Shown here one piece after another: positions 1 to 12,700 of a stretch of DNA of 64,000 bases (the stretch's first letter is position 1; the number at the start of each line of letters is the position of its first letter). This stretch comes from Gordionus sp. m RMFG-2023. Taxonomy: Eukaryota > Nematomorpha > Gordioida > Chordodea > Parachordodidae. The stretch is taken from the NCBI RefSeq assembly GCF_954871325.1, contig NC_088778.1, forward strand, positions 6,295,743 through 6,359,742, given 5' to 3'. A program made the translations under genes and the position numbers. The notes under the pieces were generated by a model. That model saw nothing but the letters and a program-made list of their open reading frames with translations. It was not told the origin of the DNA and ran no database searches.

Positions 1-1653
1 TTTCTTTAAAGGAGAATTTGTTCAAAAGAATGATAAAAATAGGGTTTTTTTATTATTATCTTGTTAATATATTTTGTGCTCTCATAATAAGAGTTTTTGT
101 TCGAGAAAAACGGCTAACCCTGTATATAAGTATGATAATGTATCTGTGTCTAAATACGTAAATAGTATATCTGTGTCTAAATACGTAAATAGTATATCTG
201 TATCTAAATCTATTTTTAGACGATATCTCTATATCCTAGATTCATTTTAAAATGTTATAAATTTAAAAAGATTGTGTTTTTACAAGAATTGAAATAAACT
301 AAGGGCAAATTTGGAACTAAGGGTTATTTTATACATTAGATTTATAATAAATAGTGAATAAAGTATAAAAATATTTAATAAATTACTGATTTGTATTAGA
401 ATTGAATGTTTCTTGATAAACCCGCTTCATATAATATTTGCCTACTGACAAGTAGGAACTCTAACTTCCAAAAAATTTTTAAAAAGTGTTGAATTCCGGT
501 TAATATTATTTATTTTAAGCCTTAAAACAAGCCAGTAATACATTTTCGAAAGTTTAAAGTCCTGCGGACAAGTTTTTATGTTGTTAGTTCTTTATTTTGA
601 CTAAAAGTTTTTGTTTAATAAAATTTTACAAATTTTAGGATATGAAATAGAAATTTTATTAATATGTGACCAAATCTAAAAGTGGGATGGTATTTGCTAA
701 AAATGGTTCGTTTTGTATGGTACTGATTCTAAAATTTACAGTTGATCAGCAATTCTAGGTAATAATACGCAGTCCTCGAGTTAAGAGGTTTTCTAACTTT
801 CTGCCATCTAGGAGAAAATTTTAGAGACGTAAGGGTTAAATAAAACAAAATTTTTATGAGCTACTTTTAAAAATCCAGCCTTTTTAGATTCCTTGACCCT
901 GGCACTTCTACAATCCTTAGCCGATGATCATATTATACCCATAAATATTTAGATGCAATTTTCATTTTAAAAGCCATTTGCCTGTTTCCCTTTTCAAACT
1001 TCAATACTTCAAACTTTTGGAGAAAGTTACTTACCATTGAGAACCAAAAAAATCAGGGAAAACCATCAACCAATGAAAATATAAATTTGGAAAATAAAAA
1101 AAAAAATATAAAAATGATTATCCGCATAAAATTAAGTATTTCTTAGATTACTTACTTTTATAACCCACCCTGCTACAACAATAAGGTTTTCAACCCCTCT
1201 TTCCAAAAGAAAACTTTCCATTTTCTCCTGCTCTCTTTATTCTAATGATAATATATATTATTTTAGATCATCTTTTGTCATGCACCCCGGGGTAGAAATG
1301 CTTGCTAACCAAGTCCAACTAAAACTTAAGTGAAATGACAAATAAATAATTCTTTTCTAAGGATAATAGAAGCATGAATCAAAATATGGATATTACATAT
1401 CATGATGTATATTATATCAAACAATAAAATAATATGAAACAACGTGTACACGTCATTATTTCGATTTTTCAAAAAATTTAACTTTTACATTTACGAAAAA
1501 AACGTGACGTGTTTGTATGCACATAATTATAATTCAATTTTTATTTATTTTATCAATTTAAGCAATTTTATTTTAAAAATTATTGAAATTCATTTTTCCA
1601 TCTTGGATTTTTCCCGTATTTAATATATAAATAACTGTAGAAATCAAGCAAAC
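1..1653. other. AT-rich intergenic DNA with a decayed short repeat
   Basis: No gene is visible. Around 142-205 a 27-bp unit with the core ATCTGTGTCTAAATACG occurs about 2.3 times. It resembles the interior of the hAT-type repeats at 25427 and 29063 (TATCTGTATCTAGAT), so 110-260 may be a decayed relative. The last 100 bases hold a pyrimidine-rich tract and an AG shortly before the cofilin start. Confidence 0.5.
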
Positions 1654-2091
1654 ATGAGTGGTATGTCAGGTGTAACGTTGGATGCGGAGTGTTTGACCGT
1701 ATTCGAAGAGGTTAAGATGAAGGCTAATCATAAATACGTGTTATTTGGGATGTCAGCCGATAACTCCAAAATCGTTGTCATCAAAAAAGGATCTGATAAG
1801 GCCAAATACGAGGAATTTCTCAAGGAACTGGCCGACGTTCAAACTCATAAGGATTGCCGATATGCTCTGGTGGATTTTGATTTTGTCAGTCCCAAGACCA
1901 ACCAACCTTCTCATAAACTTATCTTCTATATATGGTGTCCAGATAGCTCTGACACAAAGAAGAAGATGCTGTACACTTCTAGTAAAGAAGCTTTGAAAAA
2001 ATCACTACAGGGTGTATTAGTAGAAATTCAAGGCAATTCCATGGCCGATGTTCAGTATAACAAAGTGTTGACTAAAGTTACCGAAAAATAG
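1654..2091 (+). CDS. ADF/cofilin actin-depolymerising protein
   Basis: An intact 145-residue reading frame makes a protein of the ADF/cofilin family, which binds G- and F-actin and severs and depolymerises filaments in the cytoplasm. The whole single ADF-homology domain is present. MSGVTLDAE near the N-terminus corresponds to the usual M-(A)-S-G-V start with its regulatory serine. VDFDFV and the KMLYTSSKEALKKSL long helix with preceding WCPDSSDTKKK match the actin-binding core. Two Met codons are possible (1654 and 1663); the second gives the canonical N-terminus. The coding region has no intron, whereas most animal cofilin genes have one just after the first codon. A TATATAAAT at 1624-1632 lies too close to the ATG for a normal TATA box, so a 5' UTR intron or trans-splicing at the AG near 1643 is possible. 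Family assignment is secure; paralogue identity is not. Confidence 0.95.
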   Translation: MSGMSGVTLDAECLTVFEEVKMKANHKYVLFGMSADNSKIVVIKKGSDKAKYEEFLKELADVQTHKDCRYALVDFDFVSPKTNQPSHKLIFYIWCPDSSDTKKKMLYTSSKEALKKSLQGVLVEIQGNSMADVQYNKVLTKVTEK

Positions 2092-2226
2092 TTTTGTAAT
2101 TTTTTTTAAATTTATCTATTTAATGCTTATAAGAAATTAATAATATTTTAATTATTTAAATTATATATACTCAATTACCTATATCTTTTTTTAAATTATA
2201 TCATTATGTTTTAAATAATTTTGATA

Positions 2227-2232
2227 AATAAA
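2227..2232 (+). terminator. Poly(A) signal of the cofilin gene
   Basis: An AATAAA hexamer lies 136 bases after the cofilin stop codon, in AT-rich DNA. It is the first canonical hexamer downstream. Confidence 0.5.
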
Positions 2233-5200
2233 AGCTTTTAATTAATTTTGTGATGCCATATTATTTTAATATACATATACAATGAACATCCCAACAGATA
2301 ACGGCCTAAGATCCAACCCATGGGTAGATCCTTATTTGGGATTATAGTGCCTCATCCTTCTCCACTAATATTAATAGTAACCTGCTTACTCAAGCATAGA
2401 CTAAAAAATAAACAAATACAAAAGCCTCAACAATTTTATATTCTCACCAATAGCCATTTCTACCAAGGGATCGCTCAAAAGGTCATATTCTCAGCCGATA
2501 AAACATGTACTCATAGGTCATGCAATTCGGTCCAAAACCTGGCCCGGCCTTAGCTCGAGCCTAAAAATTTTGGGCCGGGCTGCGTTTGGAAAAAATAGAA
2601 TTTTCAAGAATTTAATGAACCACATATGATTTAATAATATGTATCCATTATAAAAATACTGTTCCAAAAATTTGTTTTCAATAAGGCAACGAATAAAATT
2701 ATAATTTTAATGAATTAAAATGAAAAACCAAACACTGTAATAGGTAAAAGTGTTGAACCAAACATTCAAATTAATAAAAATAAGACGAAACTTTAATGAA
2801 GTATAAAAGGGTAAAACGCAATAAATATATCTCAAGATATAGCTTCGACTAATCAACCTAAAAAGAGAAAAAAAGATTGGAAAAAAAATGAAAAAAAAAC
2901 AAAACGGATACGGATACGGAAACGGAAACAAAAAACTATTAAAAAAACGAAAAAAAAATGCAAAAAATAACAATGCCACTAAACACTTAAGACAAACTAA
3001 AATAGGGTGCCCCAGTTTAAAAGGCTGATTAAGATTAAACAGAAATAAGTATCAAAATTAAATAAAAATAGGACACGGCCTTAACTCCTATTTATATTTT
3101 GCAAAATCAAATTAAATTATATTTTTCAAAGGGATCTTTCATACTATATACTTGAGTTATAAACTTAAATAAAATTTTATAGGGTTTATACAATAACGAT
3201 GTAAGTCTAGTCTAAATAGCTCTTTCGAAGATTTAAATTCAATATTATTTTACTATTATAATTTTTTTTTTAAGGTTCTTAATTGAGGCTGAGTTGCAAT
3301 TTCGATTTTCGGAGTCTTTTTTTCTGAAACTAAGCTCTTGGATGGGTTTGAGCTCTAAAAAGGTTATTGGAAATTTTCAATTTCGCTTTGAAACTATTAA
3401 GAAATGCAACCAAAATATAATAGGAATTGCTACATATAAAATTAAGATCAATAATCATCTCCATCATTATACATAAGCAGACTTTAGCATATTATAGAAA
3501 ATTCTATGATTTTCCGAAGGATTAATAAAATCGTATGCACTATATAATCTAAAATCAATGATAGATAAAAGACTAATTATTGCTAAACTATACACTCCTG
3601 TAATTTCAATGACGAAGCCTGAAGTTTATTATCAGAAAAGCCTGACATTTATTTACAAACAAAATAAGATTAATTAATAAGCGGAATTTGTCTATGTTTT
3701 GAATATAATTCTTAAAAACTATAATTGTTAGATTGTAAATGTTTTATAATATTATTTTTCATTTTAGATTGATTGGATAAATGGGTAAAAATTTTATTCG
3801 TTTTAAATATAATCTCAGCTCTGAACCTATGGTTGTTGAAGACAAAGTTAGGTTGAAAATTGATTTCATTTTAAGTTGTAAAGTTGGTGTTGGTCCTTTT
3901 TCGAAAATTAATTTTCAATGTTTACTGCTATATTTGAACAAAGTTTATTCGAGTTATATCTAAAATGTAATTTTATATCTGATAGGTCAATCCTTCTTAT
4001 AAATATATATTATTAGAATATTATTTTAACATAACTATGTTTGAATTGTAAATTTCCATTGTGTTTTGAATAGACTTTTTTATCATTTTTATGAAAATTT
4101 ACATTATGAATTTTGACTATATAAGAAGATATGAATTACAATAAAGAGAACTAATTTCAAATGTGCTTTAATTCAATTACTAATTATTATAAATTTAAAT
4201 TCTGGTTAAAAGTCATTTGTTATATCAAATTAATTATTAATTTTTAAAAATAGTAATATAAAAAAATTTATATCAAAATTTTTTTTAAATATATTTTTAA
4301 TGAATTTTCTAAAGAGCCATCCTAAATCCTTTTTTTCCTCTTATTATACCATCCCCGTTCTTCATTGGCATTTTTTAATTTTTTTATTTTTTCATATTCC
4401 TTTTGTCGCATTTATATATAGACTTTATTTATACGTTCATATATTCATTATTTTTTATTATATACATTTGATTTTTAATTCACATTTATGTGATTTGATT
4501 TTGGAATTTTCATATATATTTTTTTTAATCTAGTTTTTTATATACATTACAATATGTGTTTTCTTAATAATTTATATATTATTTGTAATTGATATTTTAT
4601 ATAAATATAAAATAAAATCCAAAATTTTTTTTTTTTTAAAAAAAAGAAATTTTTATTGTTTTTTTTTATCTTTAATTCATTAAAATAAATAAAAAATTTT
4701 TATTATTTGCTTCCCTAACGCCTATTTTAAAAGTAAAATTATACAAAACATTTCTTTATTTGTTTAAAAAAATAGCAATTTTATATTTAATTCTCCAATG
4801 TTTATTTTTTTAACATAATAAAAGTATTACAGCTTAAAATATTATATGAACATTATTATTTTTTTTTTATTCATTTGAAAAAATAGGCAGTTATAAATTT
4901 GCTTCTCAAATATATAAATTTTTAACGTAATAGAAATAATAATAATTTAATAATCATTGTAAAGTAAACAATAATTATTTTTAACATTAATTTTTTTATA
5001 GTAGTAGAATTATAATGCACTAATACTAGTAAAAATAGTATTAATTTTTTTAACAAAGAAATTTATTAAGAAAAATTACAAAGGAGACAACGCTTCCTTG
5101 CTTCTATGGTTGATTCGTCACTATGTTCCTACACTTATAGCTTTAATCTGAACTACGGGCCTAAATTTGAAATAAATCTAATTCATATAATCTAATGAAC

Positions 5201-5280
5201 ACAATAATCACATTACTGGGTTTGTTTATTACGATTTTTATATAGTAATACTTTATAGAAGAAGCGTAGGGGCATATAAA
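2233..5280. other. Intergenic DNA without a recognisable gene
   Basis: Very AT-rich, with A and T runs. 2515-2590 holds a GC-rich patch with GGGCCGGGC-type motifs like those at 11950, 16970 and 25075, so it is probably a fragment of that dispersed repeat. The longer open frames here are low-complexity (Phe/Lys runs) and show no family signature. Confidence 0.5.
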
Positions 5281-6307
5281 ATCATAGACGTAGCTAGGGG
5301 AACAAGGGGAAATTCCCCCACCTCCAGAAATTTATCACTTTTTGTGAATATCATATTAGGCTATTATCTCCTGAGTCTTCTCCCCACTTCCTGTCTCCCA
5401 AAAATGTATGTATAAATATCTTAAACAATAATTTGAAAGAAAGAATGTAGAAGTTAATATTTTTTTTAAACTAAAACTAATCATAATTCATACTTTTGGA
5501 AAAAATCATTTGTATATAAAAAAGTGAAATCAAAAATATTTTTAAAGAATTGAAATATAAGTCAAAGATAAGTCTTAAGACAATAGTTAATGTATTATAA
5601 TTACTAATAATAGATCCATAAAATTGCTATATTCAATATTTTTTATAAAGTGGGTAACTTTAATTTATTTATCTTAAAAAGTAAAATATAATTATAAAAG
5701 TATTGATAAAATAAAATTATAAATTTAAAAAAAAAAAATTAATGCACAATATAAACAGATCTAATTTTATCAATTATCGCATGATAATCAAACAATTTTT
5801 ACCAATAGTGAATTATATATTATACAGTATACTATAAAATATACTAGGATATCAGAAAATATCTTTTACAGAATGTAAATAAAAAAATAATTCTATACGA
5901 AGATTAAATTTAATATCGTTTTTTATTTAAGATAAATAGATGGCGTTAAATAATTGGATGCAAATTGTGCTTATATTTATTATCAAAAACATTGATTAGT
6001 AAAATTTAGTAAAATACTAACTGTAATATATTCAACAACTGTCTATGTATGTAAAAGTGGAATTTTACATAATATTTGGTAACCAATTCTATATAATAGA
6101 GGAATATCAACTATATTTCTACTTATTTTATAAAGAAATTTCTTATATTTGTTTTGAAGAAATTATTACCATGCTTTTCTAGTAATCTATAAATAAGGAA
6201 TTGATTATATTTTATATAAACTAATAATATAATTCATATATGTTCTTTTTCCACAGAAATTTTCTAATTCCCCTCCCCTCCTAGAAGAATTAACTACGCC
6301 TATGCTT
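5281..6307. repeat. Probable terminal-inverted-repeat element, about 1 kb
   Basis: The left edge reads CATAGACGTAGCTAGGGGAA and the right edge, read on the other strand, begins CATAGGCGTAGTTAATTC and continues with GGGGAGGGGAA. The two ends are imperfect inverted copies. Single ends of similar type (CATAGGCG followed by a G-rich or C-rich stretch) occur near 17555, 38833 and 52034. The interior is AT-rich and has no reading frame. No clear target duplication is seen, so superfamily is undecided. Confidence 0.35.
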
Positions 6308-6725
6308 AAAACATTATTTTACTATAATAAAATTTTTAAGCTTGAGAATCATTATATAAAAATTAATGTTTAAAATAAAATTAGAAGCTTCAAGATATTT
6401 ATAGGGGTAATTATGTGACTAACTTGAGAAATACAGGTCTCTGACTATTTGAACTAAATAAAAATTTAAAGAACTTTATATGATTCCACTAGCTATATTA
6501 TATAATTTTAGATTATTATACTCAAATTAATTATGTTTATATTTTCGTACTCAGAAATTATTTAATAAATAACCTATGCTAGAGTATCAAAATAGATAAT
6601 TTAAAACTTGTATATAAAAGTAACCTAAGACGAGACATGGTGCAGCCTTCGTAAAGATTTTACAAAATATTTTTCATGCTTAATGTCGATTTCTTTATAT
6701 ATAAGAATCTATTCAATCATTTCAT

Positions 6726-9700
6726 ATGATGAACAGCTGCAAAGTTTTTCATAAATTCTTGTCAAACCAAATAATCCACCGATTCAAACATTATGATGTA
6801 ATTATATCGGGCGGTGGAGTAGTCGGATTGACTATGGCTAGTGCCTTAGGTATATACATAAATAAAATAAGTGAATAATCAGTGTTATAGCAAATAATCC
6901 ATTATTAATTGACAAGAAGATTATATTGCTAGAACGAGGCAAAGATATGGAGCAATCAAATATATCTTATAAAAGTCCAGTATATGCTATTACAATAAGG
7001 AGTAAGGAATTATTTAAAAGTTAAATACATTTCTCTGCACCAGTATGTAATTGATTCTTTTTAGAAATTGGAGCATGGAATATTATTAAAAAAAATAGAT
7101 TTAAAGAAGTTCAAAGAATGCAAGTTTATTATACTTATAAATTATATTTGATATTTTTTTTAGATATGGGACAGCTTTTCAGAAGCCAATTTAGTTTTTG
7201 AAAGTAATGACATGATGAGTGCTATCATTTATATTATTGAACAGGATATTATTATATCAGCATTGAAACAAACTTTATCTTCTCCTTTAAACAAAAATTT
7301 TGAAGTTTACATGTTAAATTACATAATATATTATATATTGTTTAGCTAAAATATGAATCAGATATTAATCAATATGCTTACCCAAATAACAAAAACATGG
7401 ATGAGGGTACTTGTATTATTTTTTTATTGCTAACTTTGTTTTTAATAGTTGAAGTTCATTTGAGCAATGGTGATATATTAAAAACTCAACTTTTAGTATT
7501 CTATACCTTTGTAAAAAAATTTGGTATTTAATATGTTACATAGATTGGATCAGATGGCTACAACTCTTTAATCAGAAAAACTAAAAAAGCCCCTTGTTTT
7601 GAATGGGATTATGAACAGGCTGCTATTATTGCAACACTAAATTTATCAACTGTAAAACATTATCATAAGAATATATATTTTTTTATTTTAATATATCAAT
7701 TTAATAATACCTCCTTTTTTGAAAATAATCAAGATTATTATGGTAAAAAATGTTTGATAGACAAAGCTCGTAAAATGGAGTGATTTTGCCTCACCAAAAA
7801 TAAATTATGATTTTAAAAATAGACACTTTTGTACTAAGTAGTGTTGAACATTTTGAGCCGATTTTTTAAAACAGCTAACTCAATATTTTAGCCAGAAAAA
7901 ATATTGTCTAAGGCTCGATCGAGATTTTGCTAATATATGTCTAGATGTTTGTACTATGAGCAAAATCTTCAGGCTTGCATAGTATTTTTCTGCAGAAATA
8001 TTGAGTTAGCCATTTTAAAAAATTGGCTCAAAACAAGCCTTTTAATAACACTAGTACTAAGATTAGTTTTGTATGAACTTTTATTGAAAAAATGACATAT
8101 TATAGAATATTATCATTTATAATTTAATCAAAGTTTGATTCTCAAAAATATGGAGATGAAGAAACCACTATGTCACAGAGTCAAGAAAACATGGTGGCCT
8201 GGCAAAAGTTTACCCCTCATGGTGTGGTTGCCCTTTTACCTCTAAACTCTACCCAAAGCTCCCTCGTTTGGTCTGTGCCACACCTTCATGGTCATGACAA
8301 CAAATTGATGCACATGAATGAAGAGATGTTTGTGGATGAATTGAACAAAACATTGGTTTACATTTATTATGTTGACTACCTTAAAAAAGGAAACAATAAT
8401 TTTAAAAAAATAATCAAGTGCTTTAAAAAAAACTAAATATAATGATGAAGTAAAATGTCGAATCAAATATTTGATAAATCAAATTAAAAAATGTTTTCTT
8501 ACGAATACAAATAATGTATGAAATACAATTATTTAATTCAAAAATACACAAATATTTGATTCTAATTTTTGTTATGTAATCCCAACCTCATAAGATTTTC
8601 TATCCTAAAATTATCATTCTTTTTACACTGTTTAAAGCAATGAATTTGCAAAATAAATTTTTACACGTCTAAAATGGCACCAAATGTGAAGTTTTGATAT
8701 GTTTCTTTAATAATATATACATTTTTTGATATAATAATATTAATAATTTCCTTTAAAAATTATCTTAATACTGTTAAAATGAGGAAATATAAAGAATCTA
8801 TTTAGGCGGTGGAAAAATTTGATTTGAATACTTCAATTTAAAGAAAAAAATCTTTTTAAAAATAAAAACATATCTATTAATCAAAACATTTATCTATCAT
8901 TTTTCTTAAAATTTTATAAATTTTAAATAATTTATTTAAATATTTGTTAAAATAAGCATACACTGTAATAGAGGCAATTGAAAAGCATTTCAAGATATTA
9001 CAAAAATTACTTTCAGATTAGGTTAGTATTAAATGTCATTGGGCCTATCCAAGTTTGCTTCTCCCCAATATCAAGTTGTTATCAGCTGACTAACTCTAAT
9101 AACATTGTGGTAAAAAAATCTCTAAAGGGAATAAGAATTAAAGCATATATATTTGATGAAGGGAATAGATAAGAAGGAAAAAAGAAAGAAAGATTTTAAA
9201 AATATTATAATTCATTTGATATCTATATATAATTCAGTGGAACGCGAACATCGAAAATGAGCGAATACTGAAACTGGAAAGTTGGATGGATAAACTATTG
9301 GACGTGCTACCGTTCGAGAACAGTTAGTTTAACTAAATTCATATTTATTGAATTTACTGAAATACTAATATTGCGATAAATATTTCTGAATTATATTCTT
9401 ATAAACCCAAATCTTCTCATATTTGGATAAATATATTATTTTTTTCTAAGATTTAAACCACATTTGACTGTTTCATAATGTGAAGGTCCTCTTCCGATTG
9501 GTTTTGGAGCCGATATTCGAAGATCTAAACGAACCGCGGGTTTTAATAATACACCCAACCGTTAACCACACTTTAAGACCTATCCGGATAGGGGTCCGGA
9601 ACGATCTTCAATATTATATCCTTATTTTTAATAGTAATTGAGTCTTGTTAATGAATTAATAAATGGATTATTATATCGAAGCAATAAATGGAATATTGTA

Positions 9701-12700
9701 TCTAATTAATGATTAATCTAAAAAATGATATATTCGTTAAAAAAAACCCAAACTTTATGCATAAAAATTATCCATTCACAGTATATTCAAATTATATGAT
9801 ATAGAAGGTAATAATGTATAACGTTGTACGTTAGATTTTTTAAAAAAATATGTTTATTAAAATACTAGATCTTAAATTTATTTATATAAAATTTATCTAA
9901 GATTTTTAGTAACGTTTGCAGAGTTGTTCGGTCTTCCCCCCCCTTACCATCAGTGGATGACTCCCCGCAATATTGTAGCCAACACGCAAAGATCTCCTTC
10001 CTCCAAAAATCTCTGGCAATATTAAAATTTCCAGCATTTTAACGTTTTTAATTTATAAATATTAATTGACACCCACATCAAGATATCCCGCCCATGAAAT
10101 AGACCCGAGAGTATGGAGCAATAAAACTCAACGATTCATTTTATTAACTTTAATTCGAAATAAAATGCTTTAATGGCAAAAATATCTGAACGATTTAAGT
10201 ATTTCTTCCTAAAATTTCAATAAAAGAAATTCTGAGAAAATCAAAATTTTTATTTTGCGTTATTTTAAGAAAAAATATCTGTTTGAAAGTCAATATAAAT
10301 TCGTAGTTTTTAAGTATTTTTTTTAAAAAATTTTGAGCAATTAAGTAAAAAAAACACATTCTTACGTTTCCGTTTCGGTGCGAAATAATATAAGTCTTAA
10401 CTTTTATATATAAAAAAAATGTGATAATCTGCCAAAATTGCTATCAAATGTTAATATATTTTATTATAATATTAAAAAAAGTCAAGAAAAGAAGAATTAA
10501 CACTTACAAACAATTTCCGCCCCGCATAACATCCATCCAAGAAGGTAGTAGAATGAAGATTCCTTTGAAATTCATGTTCGCCTCTCGTTTCGTGTGGCCT
10601 AGAGTGGCTCTCATAGGGTAAGCCCGTTTAGCAAAGATGATTTATATAAAAAAATAATATCACGATGCCAAGGTTTTTAACCAAAGGTTCACCTATTACC
10701 TCAGCTGGGTGTCGGCCCAAATCTTAAAAAATGTCCCCCTCCCCTCTAAAAATTTTAATATTCTTTTAGTTGGTTTTAGCATCTGTACACATTATTAAGA
10801 TTTAATAATGATAAATTAAAGGGCTTTTGAGAGAAAACAATTCTTGCATCAAGAAAAAGTAATAAAATTATAACTATTCTAACAAGGAAAGGTAGAGGGC
10901 AAGTATTTTTAAATTGCGGTATGAGCCATTGGTATATGTGAAAAATATCTGTCTGTGTCTAAGCAAATCTGGTTGTAACACATACATCTAACTTAATTAG
11001 TTAATTGAGCATATAACTTATATTAATTTAATAAATTAATTTGAATATTTGAGATATAGAAAAAGAAGGAAGGGAAGAAAGATACTTTTTTTACGTTAAA
11101 TCTTTTCAAGATAATCTAATAGTCATTTGACCACCAAAATAGTTGATAAACCGCTATAAAGAAACGGGAGCACTTTTTAAGGGAGCAAACTGAAATGTTA
11201 TAATTTGATTGAACCGGTTTAAAACCAATACTGCAACATAAGAGCTATTAATATAGCCAGCTCAACTCGATATTAAAAAATGCAGGATTATGGACCCTGG
11301 TTTGGCTTCAAAGGGGAGGAGCGTCGATTTTGTCAAAATTTTTTATTGGCGCTAGATTTTTAAAAATGGGTTCCGACCAGCCCCCTTCCCAAAATACCCC
11401 GGGTTTAAGTGACTGTTCAAAAATTGGTCCGTGTTTGGGTCTACGATCACATAACTAACAAAATAATTTTTTTGAATCCCTAATTGAGTCCAAAATTTTT
11501 TTTATCTTTATTTATTTTGTGATTTTTTTTTTAAAGTGATGCTTGCCATAGAGTCCATCCTTTAGCTGGTCAAGGCCTTAATTTAGGATTGGGAGATGTG
11601 GAATGTCTGCAAAGAATTCTCGCTGACTCCTTATGCTCCACTTGCAATATAGGTTTTTTTCCCGTTTACATTTCTATTTTAATGTTTTTACCTAAATAAT
11701 TATAAATAATAAAATTCCGGCTTAATTATTTTATTGTTTTATCTTATATATTTTAACCATTTTTTTTACGGAAAAAAGGTTCTCTTTTTTTTATATAAAC
11801 GTTACCCAATTAAATACGTAAGATTTATAATAAAAATTGCAGATGAAGATAAATTATTAGTTCCAGAGCCATAATAAGGAATTTTTTTTATTTGAAATCG
11901 CCATTATTAGCTGTAAAAATCAAAAATAAGTAAAATATATTTTTAAAAAATCCAGGCCGGGCCTTACAAATGGTACCTCTGCAGGTCTCTGATTAATATA
12001 CAAATCTTTTTATTTATTTTAAAAATAGGATATATATATACACTGAATAATTTAAAAAATATATATATTTAAAAAAAAAACTAATAAGCATATATTAAAA
12101 ATGAATTTTTTAAAATATATGTATAAAAAAGAAAGAAAAAAAAAATATTTAAAAAACGGGTACGAATCATCCTAAAGAAGAGTGAATAAAAAATTGGACC
12201 TGCAGATTTCCAGGGAAATCTGCTGACGAAGGTAAAATCCTTCATTGGAGTACCCTGAGATCCTCATAGTTTTCCTTATGATTTTAATGAAATTGAGAGC
12301 ATCACTTCCAAACATGCCTAGGGTATTGGTAACGATTGGAATAAACACGGTGTTGGTGACGCCGGCATATTTGTTTTTTTAGCAGAAAATGAGAGGTTAG
12401 ACTTTACTGCAAAATAGACACAGGTATAGTCTCAAGCGAGCTGGAGACCATTAATACAGGGAATGAGGGATATCCCATCGGGACGTAAGACGTTTTCGTT
12501 TGAGAGGCCCACCGGCTCGAGAGGGATGGAATATTAACTTTTTTGAAGGCAGCTAAAAGAATGTTGTTGATATTATGGCGCGGTTGTCGTCCATGGGAGA
12601 ACTTGCAATGGAAGGGATCTCATTTTCTGCCATTGAAAAGGCTGAAATCCTAAAAAAACAAATATACTGGCCTCACCAACACTGTGTTTATTCCAATCGT

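Noticed and set aside
1624-1632. TATATAAAT as a TATA box for cofilin
   Set aside because: It lies only about 22 bases before the ATG, so the transcript start would fall at or past the start codon.
2707-2979. 90-codon minus-strand open frame
   Set aside because: Almost entirely Phe/Ile/Tyr runs produced by A-rich plus-strand sequence; no domain or splice context.
4300-4533. 77-codon plus-strand frame rich in Phe, Ile and His
   Set aside because: Translation of T-rich sequence; no signal of selection or domain.
8242-8466. Minus-strand frame opposite COQ6 exon 8
   Set aside because: Shadow of the plus-strand exon that clearly matches COQ6.
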